Assembly (NCBI GenBank): GCA_019358895.1
Contig: JAHHIG010000012.1
Location: forward strand, 1 to 64,000
Direction: 5' to 3'
Source of the DNA: Tildeniella nuda ZEHNDER 1965/U140
GTDB taxonomy: Bacteria > Cyanobacteriota > Cyanobacteriia > Leptolyngbyales > Leptolyngbyaceae
Length of the DNA: 64,000 nt
A program made the translations under genes and the position numbers. This document shows, one piece after another, positions 56,085 to 64,000 of this stretch; position 1 is the first letter of the stretch, and the number at the start of each line of letters is the position of its first letter. The notes beneath the pieces are model-generated. The model searched no databases. It saw only the letters and a list, made by a program, of their open reading frames with translations, and was not told where the DNA came from.

Positions 56085-56227
56085 GCTAACTCCTGGTAGG
56101 CTCGGTCGTCATCGCGCAGACGGGCACGACTACTTTTGCCGTCTACGGCTCCTACCATTTCACTAAACTGTGGCTACACAGGCAAGCTTCGGCTGGCGGT
56201 CTACCTCTCTGGTTTTTAAGATACAAG

Positions 56228-56262
56228 GGTATAGCCCTTCAGTCATTCAAGAAAAGGGATGA
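56228..56262. repeat. Dispersed repeat, short copy
   Basis: TATAGCCCTTCAGTCATTCA followed by AGAAAAGGGATG, matching the motif at 548-585 and 26638-26672. Confidence 0.5.
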
Positions 56263-56322
56263 GAGCAATTCATCCCGCCATTCAGCAACGCCGAGAAAAA
56301 CAAGAGAAAGTTTTGAGTTTAA

Positions 56323-56493
56323 GAGGTTGTTTGAAAAGTGTCTGGCGGTTAAAACCGCGACTACGTAAACAAAGTCCGCCTGCGCGGACTACCGCAGAGG
56401 AAGGGTTTTATAACCTGCGTAGGCAGGTTTTGTGCGTGTAGCCGCGACTTCAGTCGCCAGAGCTACACGCATCTGGACTTTTAAAACATCCTC
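56323..56493. mobile_element. 171-bp MITE with 17-bp inverted ends
   Basis: The left end is GAGGTTGTTTGAAAAGT (56323-56339) and the right end ACTTTTAAAACATCCTC (56477-56493), pairing at 15 of 17 positions. TAA flanks both sides (56320-56322 and 56494-56496), as for elements that target TNA. The interior contains at least four perfect hairpins: GCGGTT-AACCGC, AGTCCGC-GCGGACT, AACCTGC-GCAGGTT and GCGTGTAGC-GCTACACGC. It has no coding capacity. Confidence 0.8.
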
Positions 56494-56703
56494 TAAGAGC
56501 AGTCAGTTGCCAGCGATCGCTTTTACCTTGTGCCTTCTGCCCTCTGCGTTTCTTCCTAAAATTTCTTTCCCCTTGCACCAAGCTGGCATAAACTGATTAG
56601 CCTATACTGAACTCAAATTTATTTAGGTCTCATTCTTCTTCTCCCGCTCCCCCTGCTTCCCCCCTCTCCCTGCCTCCCCCTCTCTCCTCTCCCCCTAACT
56701 GTC

Positions 56704-57900
56704 GTGAACCTGCGCCTCTTTATTCCCTTTTTCGATACATCTGCTCAGGGCTGGGCATCGGAAGCACGGTGGCTACGGTGGTTGACGTTTTTGTGGCTGT
56801 TGATTGGGCTAGCGGTTTTGTTTTCGGCATCCTATGCGATCGCGGATGCCGATCGTAACGATGGTCTTTACTACTTCAAGGTGCAGATCATCTGGATTTT
56901 GGTAGGACTGGTAGGGTTTAACCTGGTCGTGCATTCGCCATTGCGCTACATCGTGGGCATTGCCGATTGGTTTCTGGTCATTATTTTGGGATTGATTCTG
57001 ATCACGGCGATTCCCGGTGCTGGTACGTCCGTCAACGGTGCCACGCGCTGGCTCTTTCTTGGTTCCTTTCAGATTCAGCCATCCGAGCTGATCAAACCAT
57101 TTCTAGTACTGCAAAGCGCCCGCATTTTTGGGCAGTGGGAGCGGTTAAAGCGGGGCACTCGTGTTCTGTGGTTGGGCATCTTTGGGTTAGTGCTGGTGGG
57201 CATTTTGCTGCAACCAAACCTCAGTACGGCGGCACTTTGCGGCATGTTGCTGTGGTTTGTGGCGCTGGCAGCAGGGTTGCCCTACACCTACATGAGTGGC
57301 ACGGCACTGGCAGGCATTGGTCTGGCAGTAATCAGCGTCAGCTTTAGAAGCTATCAGCGCCGACGGATTCTATCGTTTCTGAATCCCTGGGCAGATGCGA
57401 CCGGGGACGGCTACCAATTGGTGCAAAGCCTGCTGGCTGTTGGCTCTGGCGGACATTGGGGCACAGGCTTTGGACTATCGCAGCAAAAGCTATTCTATCT
57501 CCCCATTCAGTACACAGACTTCATCTTTTCAGTGTTTGCAGAAGAGTTTGGTTTTATTGGCTGTTTGGCGCTGATGCTGATGCTGTTGGCATACTCAACG
57601 CTGGCGCTCCGGGTAGCAATGAAGACACAAAATCCGGTGTATCGTCTCGTGGCGATCGGCGTGATGGTGCTGATGGTGGGACAATCGCTGCTCAATATCG
57701 GCGTAGCAACAGGTGCATTGCCCACAACAGGCTTACCGCTACCATTGTTCAGCTACGGCGGCAGTTCCATGATTTCTAGTCTCGTCTCAGCGGGGCTGCT
57801 GATTCGGGTGGCGCGAGAAAGTAATGAAGCAAAGGTTGTTCGATTGGACGATCGCAGGCAGCAAGGCAAGGGGCGATCGTTGTCACCAAAGGCGACATGA
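56704..57900 (+). CDS. ftsW: FtsW/RodA/SpoVE family peptidoglycan polymerase
   Basis: A SEDS-family glycosyltransferase of septal peptidoglycan synthesis. The 398-residue protein, with GTG start at 56704, has about ten membrane helices and the family blocks GAGTSVNGATRWLFLGSFQIQPSELIKPFLVL, FLNPWADATGDGYQLVQSLLAVGSGG and the C-terminal ATGALPTTGLPLPLFSYGGSSM. The catalytic aspartate of SEDS proteins lies in the NPWADATGDGYQ loop. Ftsw rather than RodA is preferred from the CTF-like end, but the two are hard to separate. The 5' gap ends in CCCCCTCTC low complexity. Confidence 0.9.
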   Translation: MNLRLFIPFFDTSAQGWASEARWLRWLTFLWLLIGLAVLFSASYAIADADRNDGLYYFKVQIIWILVGLVGFNLVVHSPLRYIVGIADWFLVIILGLILITAIPGAGTSVNGATRWLFLGSFQIQPSELIKPFLVLQSARIFGQWERLKRGTRVLWLGIFGLVLVGILLQPNLSTAALCGMLLWFVALAAGLPYTYMSGTALAGIGLAVISVSFRSYQRRRILSFLNPWADATGDGYQLVQSLLAVGSGGHWGTGFGLSQQKLFYLPIQYTDFIFSVFAEEFGFIGCLALMLMLLAYSTLALRVAMKTQNPVYRLVAIGVMVLMVGQSLLNIGVATGALPTTGLPLPLFSYGGSSMISSLVSAGLLIRVARESNEAKVVRLDDRRQQGKGRSLSPKAT

Positions 57901-58008
57901 TGGCAAGGGGAGCAGGGGAGCGGAGGGGCAAGGAAGAGAGTTTTGCGTTTTGAAGTCCTGCGCCCCCTGCTTCCTCTGCCCCCCTCTGCTTCCTCCGCTC
58001 TCCTTGCC

Positions 58009-58881
58009 TCACCCCTTCACCATCACAGGCTCACGCACCGACATTTGAGTCATCCCTGGTTCTTCTTCAGTGCTGTAGACTTCGCAGGAATTATTGGGGC
58101 TTTCGATCAGTTTGATTTTGTGCAACTGTGCGCCGACCTCGCGTATAGGCTGTTGCAAGAGTGATCGAATGTGAACGGCAATGTTCTCAGCGGTCGGCAC
58201 AACTTCAGCGAAGTAGGGAATATCTTTGTTCAAAAAAGTGTGATCAAAGGGTTCCACGACATAATCATCAATCGCTTTTTGGACGGCAACGAGGTCGGCG
58301 ATCATGCCTGTGCGGGGATCAATTTCGCCCTTGATGGTGACTTCAAGATGGTAGTTGTGACCATGCCCATTGGGACGAGCGCACTTGCCGTAGATTTCGC
58401 AGTTTTTCTCGTAGCTTAAATCAGGACGAGCCAAACGGTGCGCGGCGCTGAAGTGGGTGCTGATGGTGAGATAGGCTTCCATGTTGTTTCCGTAGTAATC
58501 TGCCCAGAGTTCGGGATGTTCAAAAAGCTGGATGTGAACGATCGGCAAATGGGTCGCCAACCGCTGCCAGATGGTACGAGCGATCGCCTCGGTGGTCGGC
58601 AGCGTCTCCTGAAACTCAGACCAGGCATCGTTGAGATACGAAAAATCAAGCTGACTGGTCACTTCGCGCTTGATGACCTGCTTTACATCCGACAGGTTTA
58701 AGACCATGCCGTATTCGTCTAAATCGCCTGCCATTGAGGCGTAGAGGACGTAGTTGTGTCCATGACCGGGCGATCGGGCACAGGCACCAAACCGCTCAAA
58801 ATTTTCAGCCTCACTGAGTTCTGGCAACCAGTAACGGTGACTGGCGGAGAATTGGGCGCGGCGATCAATAATGCATTTCAT
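58009..58881 (-). CDS. Tandem-domain 6-pyruvoyl-tetrahydropterin synthase/QueD protein
   Basis: A 290-residue protein made of two PTPS/QueD domains. Domain 1 (1-125) has FSASHRYWLPEL, the catalytic-type cysteine C34 in GACARSPGHGHNYVLYASM and the zinc histidines H40 and H42. Domain 2 (from about 134) has STHFSAAHRLARPDL, then GKCARPNGHGHNYHLEVTI and FDHTFLNKDIPYFAEVVPTA with ENIAVHIRSLL. Single-domain members are about 120-140 residues. The products feed tetrahydropterin or queuosine routes; cyanobacteria also make glycosylated pterins. Both domains keep their metal ligands, so both may be active. The fusion seems known in cyanobacteria. Confidence 0.88.
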   Translation of the reverse strand: MKCIIDRRAQFSASHRYWLPELSEAENFERFGACARSPGHGHNYVLYASMAGDLDEYGMVLNLSDVKQVIKREVTSQLDFSYLNDAWSEFQETLPTTEAIARTIWQRLATHLPIVHIQLFEHPELWADYYGNNMEAYLTISTHFSAAHRLARPDLSYEKNCEIYGKCARPNGHGHNYHLEVTIKGEIDPRTGMIADLVAVQKAIDDYVVEPFDHTFLNKDIPYFAEVVPTAENIAVHIRSLLQQPIREVGAQLHKIKLIESPNNSCEVYSTEEEPGMTQMSVREPVMVKG

Positions 58882-59189
58882 AGGTAGACGAGGGACAAAT
58901 TGGCTCTGTTAAGTTCCGTTAACAGTATTCCTCCAGGATAAACCAATTGCACGGCTAGGAAAGTCCGTTTCTGCACTAGCACTCATCGCTTCATGAGCCT
59001 GGCTAACGCTTTGGAGTGTGCAGAGGTAGCTGGTTAGGGCGATTACGGAGAATTGACTGGTAGGTATCTTACGCCAAAACCAGGGGTTTCCCACACCAGA
59101 AATTTTAAGAGAGATTTGCGACTATGAATGAGCGAAAGCAATGACTGCTAATGCTTTTGAGTCTAGTCGTTTAAGGAGATCAATCAATC
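58882..59189. other. Gap between the QueD fusion and the Pmp3 gene
   Basis: There is no gene. It contains the promoter region of the membrane-protein genes downstream; TTAAGGAGATC just before 59190 is the ribosome site. No clear promoter boxes or repeats are visible. Confidence 0.5.
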
Positions 59190-59384
59190 ATGATGACATT
59201 ACTTCGCTATGTGCTTGCTGTTGTGTTGCCGCCTGTGGGTGTTTTTCTCACCTACGGTCTGAGCAGCGCTCTGGTCATTAATGTTCTACTCACACTATTG
59301 GGTTGGGTACCTGGCATTGTCCACGCTGTGTGGGCGATCGCCAAGCATGACGAAACGATCAAACAGCAACAAACCACTGTCTAG
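59190..59384 (+). CDS. YqaE/Pmp3 family membrane protein
   Basis: A 64-residue protein with two hydrophobic helices, MTLLRYVLAVVLPPVGVFLT and VLLTLLGWVPGIVHAVWAIA. The VLPP.GVF....G and LTLLGW.PG..HA pattern is that of the UPF0057/Pmp3 family, small membrane proteins induced by salt, cold and other stress. AAGGAG lies upstream of ATG 59190; the next codon is also ATG. The following gene is another small membrane protein 78 bases on, so they may form a unit. Confidence 0.9.
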   Translation: MMTLLRYVLAVVLPPVGVFLTYGLSSALVINVLLTLLGWVPGIVHAVWAIAKHDETIKQQQTTV

Positions 59385-59462
59385 TGCGTGTACACAATGT
59401 TTGTTTTGAATGGCTGTGACAACGCACAGTCGCCTGTTTACCTAATTTTTGGAGGATAATTT

Positions 59463-59867
59463 ATGTTTGGCTTTGCTTTGACTACGTTAATTACGGCGTT
59501 AAGTCTGTTGATTGTTGACCTGGCTGTGCCTGGAGTGACGATCGCAACGTTTCCTGCCGCTTTGTTGGCTGGGGTTTCAATCGGGTTTGTCAATGCGGTT
59601 GTCAAACCAGTACTCAGTGTTCTGTCGCTACCCGTTAACTTTGTGACCTTTGGTCTGTTTTCGCTGGTGGTGAACGGTATTTGCTTCTGGTTAGCATCCG
59701 TTTTTGTCCCTGGCTTTGCCGTCCACGGCTTGCTGGCATTGATTCTCGCTCCTGTTGTGCTGTCGTTTGCCAGCACGTTTCTCAACAGCTACTTTATTGA
59801 GCGAGGCTTTGGGCAACCACTGGCTGATCAAAAGGCTGATGTGATGCTTGAGTCTGGTAGTAAATAA
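59463..59867 (+). CDS. Phage holin family 4-type membrane protein
   Basis: A 134-residue protein with four hydrophobic stretches (FALTTLITALSLLIVDLAVP, FPAALLAGVSIGFVNAVVKP, LPVNFVTFGLFSLVVNGICF, LALILAPVVLSFASTFLNSY). The NAVVKPVLSVLSLPVNFVTFGLF block matches the YvlD/phage_holin_4 superfamily, which is widespread in bacteria and despite its name mostly not phage-borne. TTGGAGGA precedes ATG 59463. It follows the Pmp3-like gene; both suggest envelope stress functions. Confidence 0.88.
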   Translation: MFGFALTTLITALSLLIVDLAVPGVTIATFPAALLAGVSIGFVNAVVKPVLSVLSLPVNFVTFGLFSLVVNGICFWLASVFVPGFAVHGLLALILAPVVLSFASTFLNSYFIERGFGQPLADQKADVMLESGSK

Positions 59868-60104
59868 CTTGCTGTGACAAGGAGCGCAATCCTGAGAAGC
59901 TATCCGAAGTCCTTTAAGAACTGCGATCGTTGAGCGATTGCAACCACAGGCTATCTTTGTAAACTCACAAAGAACGGAATGCCGGGTTTTCAGATAGCTT
60001 CTAACGATAAGGCTTACCAAGACGATACGCTTCTAAGAAAATAATAAGGGCGATCGTTAACTCATATAATCAGCGCTGCGATCGCCGGATTGAACAAGAT
60101 ATTT

Positions 60105-61538
60105 TTATTTCTCTTTTTGTTGTTGATAAATTGCCTTAAACCGCTTTTGCTGTTGGTTATGATCGATGATCGGGGCTGGATAGCCACAGCGATCGCGCTC
60201 CAACGGTAAAATGTCACCTGTCACGAGGGCTTCTGTATCAATGCTTCGGAGTTCTGGTAGCCATTGACGAATGTATTCGGCTTCGGAGTCAAACTTCTTT
60301 GTTTGACTGGCAGGGTTGAAGATGCGAAGCGGTTTCGGATCCATGCCGCTTGAGGCGCTCCACTGCCAGCCGCCATTATTGGCAGACAGGTCGCCATCAA
60401 AAAGCTTCTGCATGAAATATTTTTCACCCCAGCGCCAATCGATGATCAGGTCTTTGGTGAGAAAGCTGGCAACAATCATGCGGCAACGGTTGTGCATCCA
60501 GCCGAGTTCGTTAAGCTGACGCATGGCAGCATCGACGATCGGATAGCCTGTTTTGCCCTCGCACCACGCTTGAAAGTGCTCTGGATTGTTATCCCATGGA
60601 AAATTTTGAAACGGTTTGCGATAGGCACCATCTGCTAGCTGAGGGAAAAAGTACATGACGTGCTGGTAGAACTCCCGCCATGCCAATTCTTGTCGCCACA
60701 CGCGGATGCCATCCTGAGCTTCATCGCTGCGGGTTTGCTCCACCGCTTCCGCAGTCTTTGCCCATACAGTGCGAACGCCGATCGCGCCAAACTTCAGCGC
60801 TGCACTGAGATGTGACGTTCCTTCGGGGTTGAAGGGAAAGTTGCGTTGCTCTTGATAATCGGCAATGGCGCGATCGCAAAATGCTTCCAGGCGTTCTTGT
60901 GCGGCGGCTTCTCCCGGCTCCAGCAGCAGCGCATTGTCCCAGACAAAACCCAAATCTTTCGCGGTTGGTAGCTCGATCGCACCTGCTTTGACGACAGCTT
61001 TTTGTTCGCTCTCTGTCAAGCCTTCTGCCTTAGCGAGTTCATCTACAGGCTCTGCTTTCGGCTTACTGCTCCAGTTGCGCCAAAAGGGCGTGTAAACCGT
61101 GTAGGGATCGCCAGCACCTGTGCGAATGTCATCGGGTCTATGTAAAAGCTGATCCCAGAAATTCTGGAAGGCGATCCCGGCTGTTTGAAGGGCTTTCTGA
61201 ACGGCGCGATCGCGTTCCTTTGCATAGGGTTCCACATCCAGATTCCAAAAAACGGCGCTGACATTGAGTGCCGTTGCCAGTGCAGGAATGCCCTTCTGCG
61301 GTTCAGCGTTCACGATCAAGAGCTGACTGCCTGCTTCGGTGTACCGCTTTTGAAGCGACTGCAAACAGCCGATCATATAGGTCACTCTTGCAGGTGCAAC
61401 ATCATCACGCTGCAAAATGTTTGGGTCGAGGCAAAACACACCGACGACTTTTTGCGTACGATCGCGAGCTGCTGCCAGACCAATGTTGTCTGAGATTCGC
61501 AAATCCCGACGGTGCCAAAACAGAATGAGGTCAGACAT
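60105..61538 (-). CDS. phr: Deoxyribodipyrimidine photolyase
   Basis: Repairs UV-induced cyclobutane pyrimidine dimers with blue light, using FAD and an antenna cofactor (8-HDF in cyanobacteria). The 477-residue protein starts [20 protein letters not shown], with the antenna-binding domain first and the FAD domain after: [56 protein letters not shown] and [24 protein letters not shown]. The signature ending [21 protein letters not shown] is class I photolyase. The ATG at 61538 fits family starts; 19 upstream residues are discarded. Confidence 0.94.
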   Translation of the reverse strand: MSDLILFWHRRDLRISDNIGLAAARDRTQKVVGVFCLDPNILQRDDVAPARVTYMIGCLQSLQKRYTEAGSQLLIVNAEPQKGIPALATALNVSAVFWNLDVEPYAKERDRAVQKALQTAGIAFQNFWDQLLHRPDDIRTGAGDPYTVYTPFWRNWSSKPKAEPVDELAKAEGLTESEQKAVVKAGAIELPTAKDLGFVWDNALLLEPGEAAAQERLEAFCDRAIADYQEQRNFPFNPEGTSHLSAALKFGAIGVRTVWAKTAEAVEQTRSDEAQDGIRVWRQELAWREFYQHVMYFFPQLADGAYRKPFQNFPWDNNPEHFQAWCEGKTGYPIVDAAMRQLNELGWMHNRCRMIVASFLTKDLIIDWRWGEKYFMQKLFDGDLSANNGGWQWSASSGMDPKPLRIFNPASQTKKFDSEAEYIRQWLPELRSIDTEALVTGDILPLERDRCGYPAPIIDHNQQQKRFKAIYQQQKEK

Positions 61539-61623
61539 GGGCAAAGTTTCTAGTTTTTGGTTTTTGGTTGTTAGTGACCAACAACTAACAACCAAGTGCT
61601 AACAGCTAAGCAACCGCTAGCAA

Positions 61624-62178
61624 CTATTGCAAAAAAGGACGTGCTAATACGAAGCTGCAAATCGATTTTGCATCGGCGATATCGCCTAGCTGAATGGCTT
61701 CTTCGACCTCTGCGATCGTCAGCACAACGGTTTCAATATCCTCATCAGGATCTTGACCCGGCGGGTGTTCCAGCAGTGTTAAATCCTGAGCTAAATAGGC
61801 GTAGATAATCTCATCAGAATAGCCAGGAGCGACGAAAAACTCGCCGAGCTTTTGCCAGCGATCGGCACGATAGCCCGTTTCTTCTTCAATTTCACGATAA
61901 ATTGTCTCTTCGGGCGTTTCACCGGGTTCAACGGTGCCAGCCGGAAATTCTAGCAGCCGTCCCTGCACTGCAAAGCGATACTGTTTGACCATCACCAATT
62001 TACCGTCAGGAGTCACAGGCACAGCCAGAGCGCCACCAGGGTGCCGAATGCATTCCCACTCGCCTTCATTGCTGTTGGGTAAGCGGTAACGGCTGGCTTC
62101 AAACGAAAATTTGCGCCCTTGGTAGAGTAGGCGTTGTTTGAGCAGTTGAGGGGGTTCACGACCGAGGGGCATAGACAA
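61624..62178 (-). CDS. Nudix hydrolase, ADP-ribose pyrophosphatase type
   Basis: A 184-residue Nudix protein. The Nudix box is complete: GTVEPGETPEETIYREIEEETGY (G, five residues, E, seven, REUxEExGU). LVMVKQYRFAVQGRLLEFPAG before it and FFVAPGYSDEIIYAYLAQDL after it match NudF-like ADP-ribose/ADP-sugar pyrophosphatases. An in-frame ATG at 62172 is an equally good start. It lies between phr and folK on the same strand; a short heptamer repeat (GGCTGATGGCTGACCGCTGA) separates it from folK at 62238-62272. Confidence 0.92.
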   Translation of the reverse strand: MSMPLGREPPQLLKQRLLYQGRKFSFEASRYRLPNSNEGEWECIRHPGGALAVPVTPDGKLVMVKQYRFAVQGRLLEFPAGTVEPGETPEETIYREIEEETGYRADRWQKLGEFFVAPGYSDEIIYAYLAQDLTLLEHPPGQDPDEDIETVVLTIAEVEEAIQLGDIADAKSICSFVLARPFLQ

Positions 62179-62268
62179 GTGAGGGGTTGAGGGGGCAAGG
62201 GGAAGCAGAGGGAGCGAGGGAGGGCGGGTTTGAGTTTCGGCTGATGGCTGACCGCTGACTGCTGACCG

Positions 62269-62757
62269 CTAAGCAAGTCTGACTTCTGAACAGTCTACCG
62301 TTTGTACTAATGCTGCGATCGCTTTTCCTGAAATTGGCTCAATCCAGTCAGGTGCGATTTCGGCTAAAGGCACCAGCACAAACGCCCGCTCGGTCATGCG
62401 CGGATGAGGAATTTGCAGCGTTGGCGTATCGAGTACGACATCACCAAACAATAACAAATCCAGGTCAAGGGTACGTGCCCCCCAACGCTCTCGACGAACG
62501 CGACCAAATTTGGCTTCTGTTTGCAGCAGGGTTTCGAGCAGCGCTTGTGGTGTCATTGTGACGTGCAGCAGCGCACAACCATTGAGGTAGTCGGGCTGTG
62601 GTGGTCCAACGGCTTTGGTAAAGTACCAGTGCGATCGCGCCTCCAAAGCAATCCCCGGAGTATGAGCCAAAACTTGCAGCGCCGATTCCAGTGTTGTGAG
62701 GGAATCGCCGAGATTGCTACCAAGGGCGATCGCGCAACGGGCAGAACCAACATACAC
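62269..62757 (-). CDS. folK: 6-hydroxymethyl-7,8-dihydropterin pyrophosphokinase
   Basis: Catalyses pyrophosphorylation of the pterin in folate synthesis. The 162-residue protein has the family motifs ALGSNLGDSLTTLESALQVL, the catalytic loop VGPPQPDYLNGC, FGRVRRERWGARTLDLDLLL with the metal-binding aspartates, and LQIPHPRMTERAFVLVPLAE. The start is GTG at 62757. It is a normal single-domain FolK, not fused to folB or folP. A promoter within the preceding 26 bases is unlikely, so it may share one with the upstream membrane gene. Confidence 0.93.
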   Translation of the reverse strand: MYVGSARCAIALGSNLGDSLTTLESALQVLAHTPGIALEARSHWYFTKAVGPPQPDYLNGCALLHVTMTPQALLETLLQTEAKFGRVRRERWGARTLDLDLLLFGDVVLDTPTLQIPHPRMTERAFVLVPLAEIAPDWIEPISGKAIAALVQTVDCSEVRLA

Positions 62758-62783
62758 GATGTCACAGATGCCTCAAATTATGA

Positions 62784-63365
62784 TCACCTTATGGAGTAAA
62801 GGGGTTTGCTTATCACCACAAAGATTACTCCCAATACTGCACAGATAAAACTAAGGTCGAACTTTTGCAAGAGGCTACTCATGCCAGAGCAAACAATGAG
62901 TATTCCTGTCGCTACTGGAAGAATAAGATATAGCCCCTTCATGCCTGCCCTAACTAAACTCTTAATCCAATTTCCTACTCCAAAACCAGCGATTGCGCCG
63001 TTAAACGTTCCAGCTAATGCATAGGAAAAATAGTCATCGTCCGAGACTGGTCCCGTATGGGCTTCGATAAGGATGCCAGTATTATACGTTGCCTCTCCAA
63101 CAAGCTTTCCTACACCTATACATAAAACTATTGCAAGAAGAAAGGTGATTTTCCTAGAGATTGTCAACTGATAAGTAGAAAGAGTCAGCAAAGAAATGAA
63201 CGCAATAATCAGAGCAGAAGAAAACGCTGAAAAAGATGCTATCGACAATCCAAAGTAAAAAATATCTACACCGCTAGCAAGTCCACACAAGGGAGCGATA
63301 ATTGAGGCTAGAATGGCTAGCCACGGAGTTATGACAGAAGATAAAGCTTCATTTCGGGGAGGCAT
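62784..63365 (-). CDS. Hypothetical multi-pass membrane protein
   Basis: A 193-residue protein with about five hydrophobic segments (WLAILASIIAPLCGLASGVD, FSAFSSALIIAFISLLTLST, KITFLLAIVLCIGVGKLVGE, GLYLILPVATGILIVCSGMS, FICAVLGVIFVVISKPLYSI). A charged loop (AHTGPVSDDDYFSYALAGTF) lies between. Family and function are unknown. Its base composition is more AT-rich than that of its neighbours, which hints at horizontal origin. Confidence 0.6.
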   Translation of the reverse strand: MPPRNEALSSVITPWLAILASIIAPLCGLASGVDIFYFGLSIASFSAFSSALIIAFISLLTLSTYQLTISRKITFLLAIVLCIGVGKLVGEATYNTGILIEAHTGPVSDDDYFSYALAGTFNGAIAGFGVGNWIKSLVRAGMKGLYLILPVATGILIVCSGMSSLLQKFDLSFICAVLGVIFVVISKPLYSIR

Positions 63366-63452
63366 AAGATCAAGTTCTTCTGCAAGAGTTCATCACTTGT
63401 ATGTAGTAAAACCAACTGTCTAAACTATCCGCTTAATCCAACTGCTAATCCT

Positions 63453-63623
63453 CTAACGCACTGTCGTCAAAATAGCAGTCAGGATGCTGAGCAAAATGAG
63501 TACCCAAAGCACCCAACCCGGAATGAAGGTCAGCAGCCCGATGCCTCGAAGAACCCAAACTAGCACTGTCATCGCCAGCACTGCGAGAAATGCCACCATG
63601 CTTGGCTTGAGCGATCGACCCAT
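63453..63623 (-). CDS. Small two-helix membrane protein A
   Basis: A 56-residue protein from ATG 63623 (MGRSLKPSMVAFLAVLAMTV); an upstream start at 63671 would overlap the next gene. Helices are MVAFLAVLAMTVLVWVLRGI and FIPGWVLWVLILLSILTAIL. It shares the pattern RGIGLLTFIPGWVLWVLILLS with the neighbour upstream (KGIGVLTTLPNYVIWALLLLS), so the two are tandem paralogues. Confidence 0.6.
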   Translation of the reverse strand: MGRSLKPSMVAFLAVLAMTVLVWVLRGIGLLTFIPGWVLWVLILLSILTAILTTVR

Positions 63624-63630
63624 AGCTGCT

Positions 63631-63831
63631 CTAGCGCCTCTGGCTGTTACGAAGTCCACCAATGATGCCAATCCCCGCAGACAGCAGCAGCAGTGCCCAA
63701 ATCACATAGTTGGGTAGCGTCGTCAACACGCCGATTCCCTTCAGCACAATGAGAACCGCCGTCAGCACCAGCATGATGCCGATGATGTACAGAATGATGG
63801 AAATGCCTACATTATTTGGACTGCCACTCAC
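63631..63831 (-). CDS. Small two-helix membrane protein B
   Basis: A 66-residue protein, MSGSPNNVGISIILYIIGIM, with helices ISIILYIIGIMLVLTAVLIV and YVIWALLLLSAGIGIIGGLR. The GVLTTLPNYVIWALLLLSAG part parallels the neighbouring gene at 63453-63623. Its stop is eight bases before the chosen start of that gene, so they are probably one operon. Function is unknown. Confidence 0.65.
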   Translation of the reverse strand: MSGSPNNVGISIILYIIGIMLVLTAVLIVLKGIGVLTTLPNYVIWALLLLSAGIGIIGGLRNSQRR

Positions 63832-64000
63832 AAAGTCGTCTCCTCAGACCGCTACGGCACCCAACTATTGTGGCACGTGGAGGGAGGAGTAAGGAAAGAC
63901 TAGAAGTAAACCGTCTTAGCGAAGTAACGAGCGTCGGCGATCGCGCGAGGTTTATCAGTACCAGAGCCTGGTGAGCTTCGATCGCTGCAACCCCTTTCTC
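63832..64000. other. Window end, no gene seen
   Basis: The 169 bases beyond the last small gene hold its probable promoter (AT-rich near 63885) and no recognisable coding sequence on either strand. Confidence 0.5.

Noticed and set aside
59463-59867. Prophage signal from the holin-family protein
   Set aside because: No other phage genes are nearby, and this family is common in non-phage bacterial loci.

Overview
The window is chromosomal DNA from a cyanobacterium, probably a filamentous or Leptolyngbya-like lineage. The palindrome GCGATCGC (HIP1) and its GCGATCG/CGATCGC derivatives recur every few hundred bases inside nearly all genes. Many products are typical of cyanobacteria: an NDH-SelD fusion, a CrtW ketolase, a tandem-domain QueD, a LabA-like NYN protein, an Rre1/Ycf29-like regulator and XisH/XisI. 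The genus is inferred from gene content only. I see no rRNA, tRNA or CRISPR array.

Layout. 1-4.1 kb: a decayed ORF, a truncated selU/mnmH, a VOC protein and an intact selD fusion. 4.2-10.3 kb: a small DNA-binding-like protein, rnhA, crtW, an ABC-2 exporter pair and dnaX. 10.5-15 kb: an accessory stretch with a Cys4 protein, a toxin-antitoxin pair, a GHL10 glycosidase-like lipoprotein or secreted protein, a broken retropepsin-like gene, ohr and dispersed repeats. 15.2-22.7 kb: birA, pnp and a large SNF2-type helicase. 22.7-30.2 kb: an accessory island with xisH-xisI, a fragment of a lost STAND gene, a TIR/NB-ARC/TPR gene, a 21-bp minisatellite and a TIR/WD40 gene. This is the best candidate for an unusual defence-like system. 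30.5-38.4 kb: galE, a Gfo/Idh/MocA oxidoreductase, a Uma2 protein, an XPB-like helicase, a labA-like gene and leuA. 38.5-40.7 kb: small accessory genes, with hicB intact, hicA broken and a decayed membrane-associated gene. 40.7-46.3 kb: recN, a TPR-glycosyltransferase, an HNH pair with a duplicated 160-bp segment and an orphan DUF433 gene. 46.3-64 kb: a PEP-synthase-like protein, comF, the rre1-like regulator, pyrG, a MOSC protein, ftsW, the queD fusion, small stress-type membrane proteins, a photolyase, a Nudix hydrolase, folK and a paralogous pair of small membrane proteins.

The second theme is repeat invasion. Two near-identical 146-bp elements (3933-4078 and 50134-50279) have 11-bp terminal inverted repeats and flanking direct repeats. 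A different 171-bp element lies at 56323-56493 with 17-bp inverted ends and TAA duplications. Heptanucleotide arrays (GCTGACC/GCTGATA type) occupy many gaps, and two of them share a conserved core in opposite orientation on either side of pyrG. The same gap-type sequences also lie in frame inside selD, dnaX, the SNF2 gene and recN, where they appear to form linkers.

Most housekeeping genes look intact. Decay is concentrated in accessory genes: selU, the retropepsin-like gene, hicA, the split gene at 40.2 kb, the STAND remnant and the shortened DUF433 gene.
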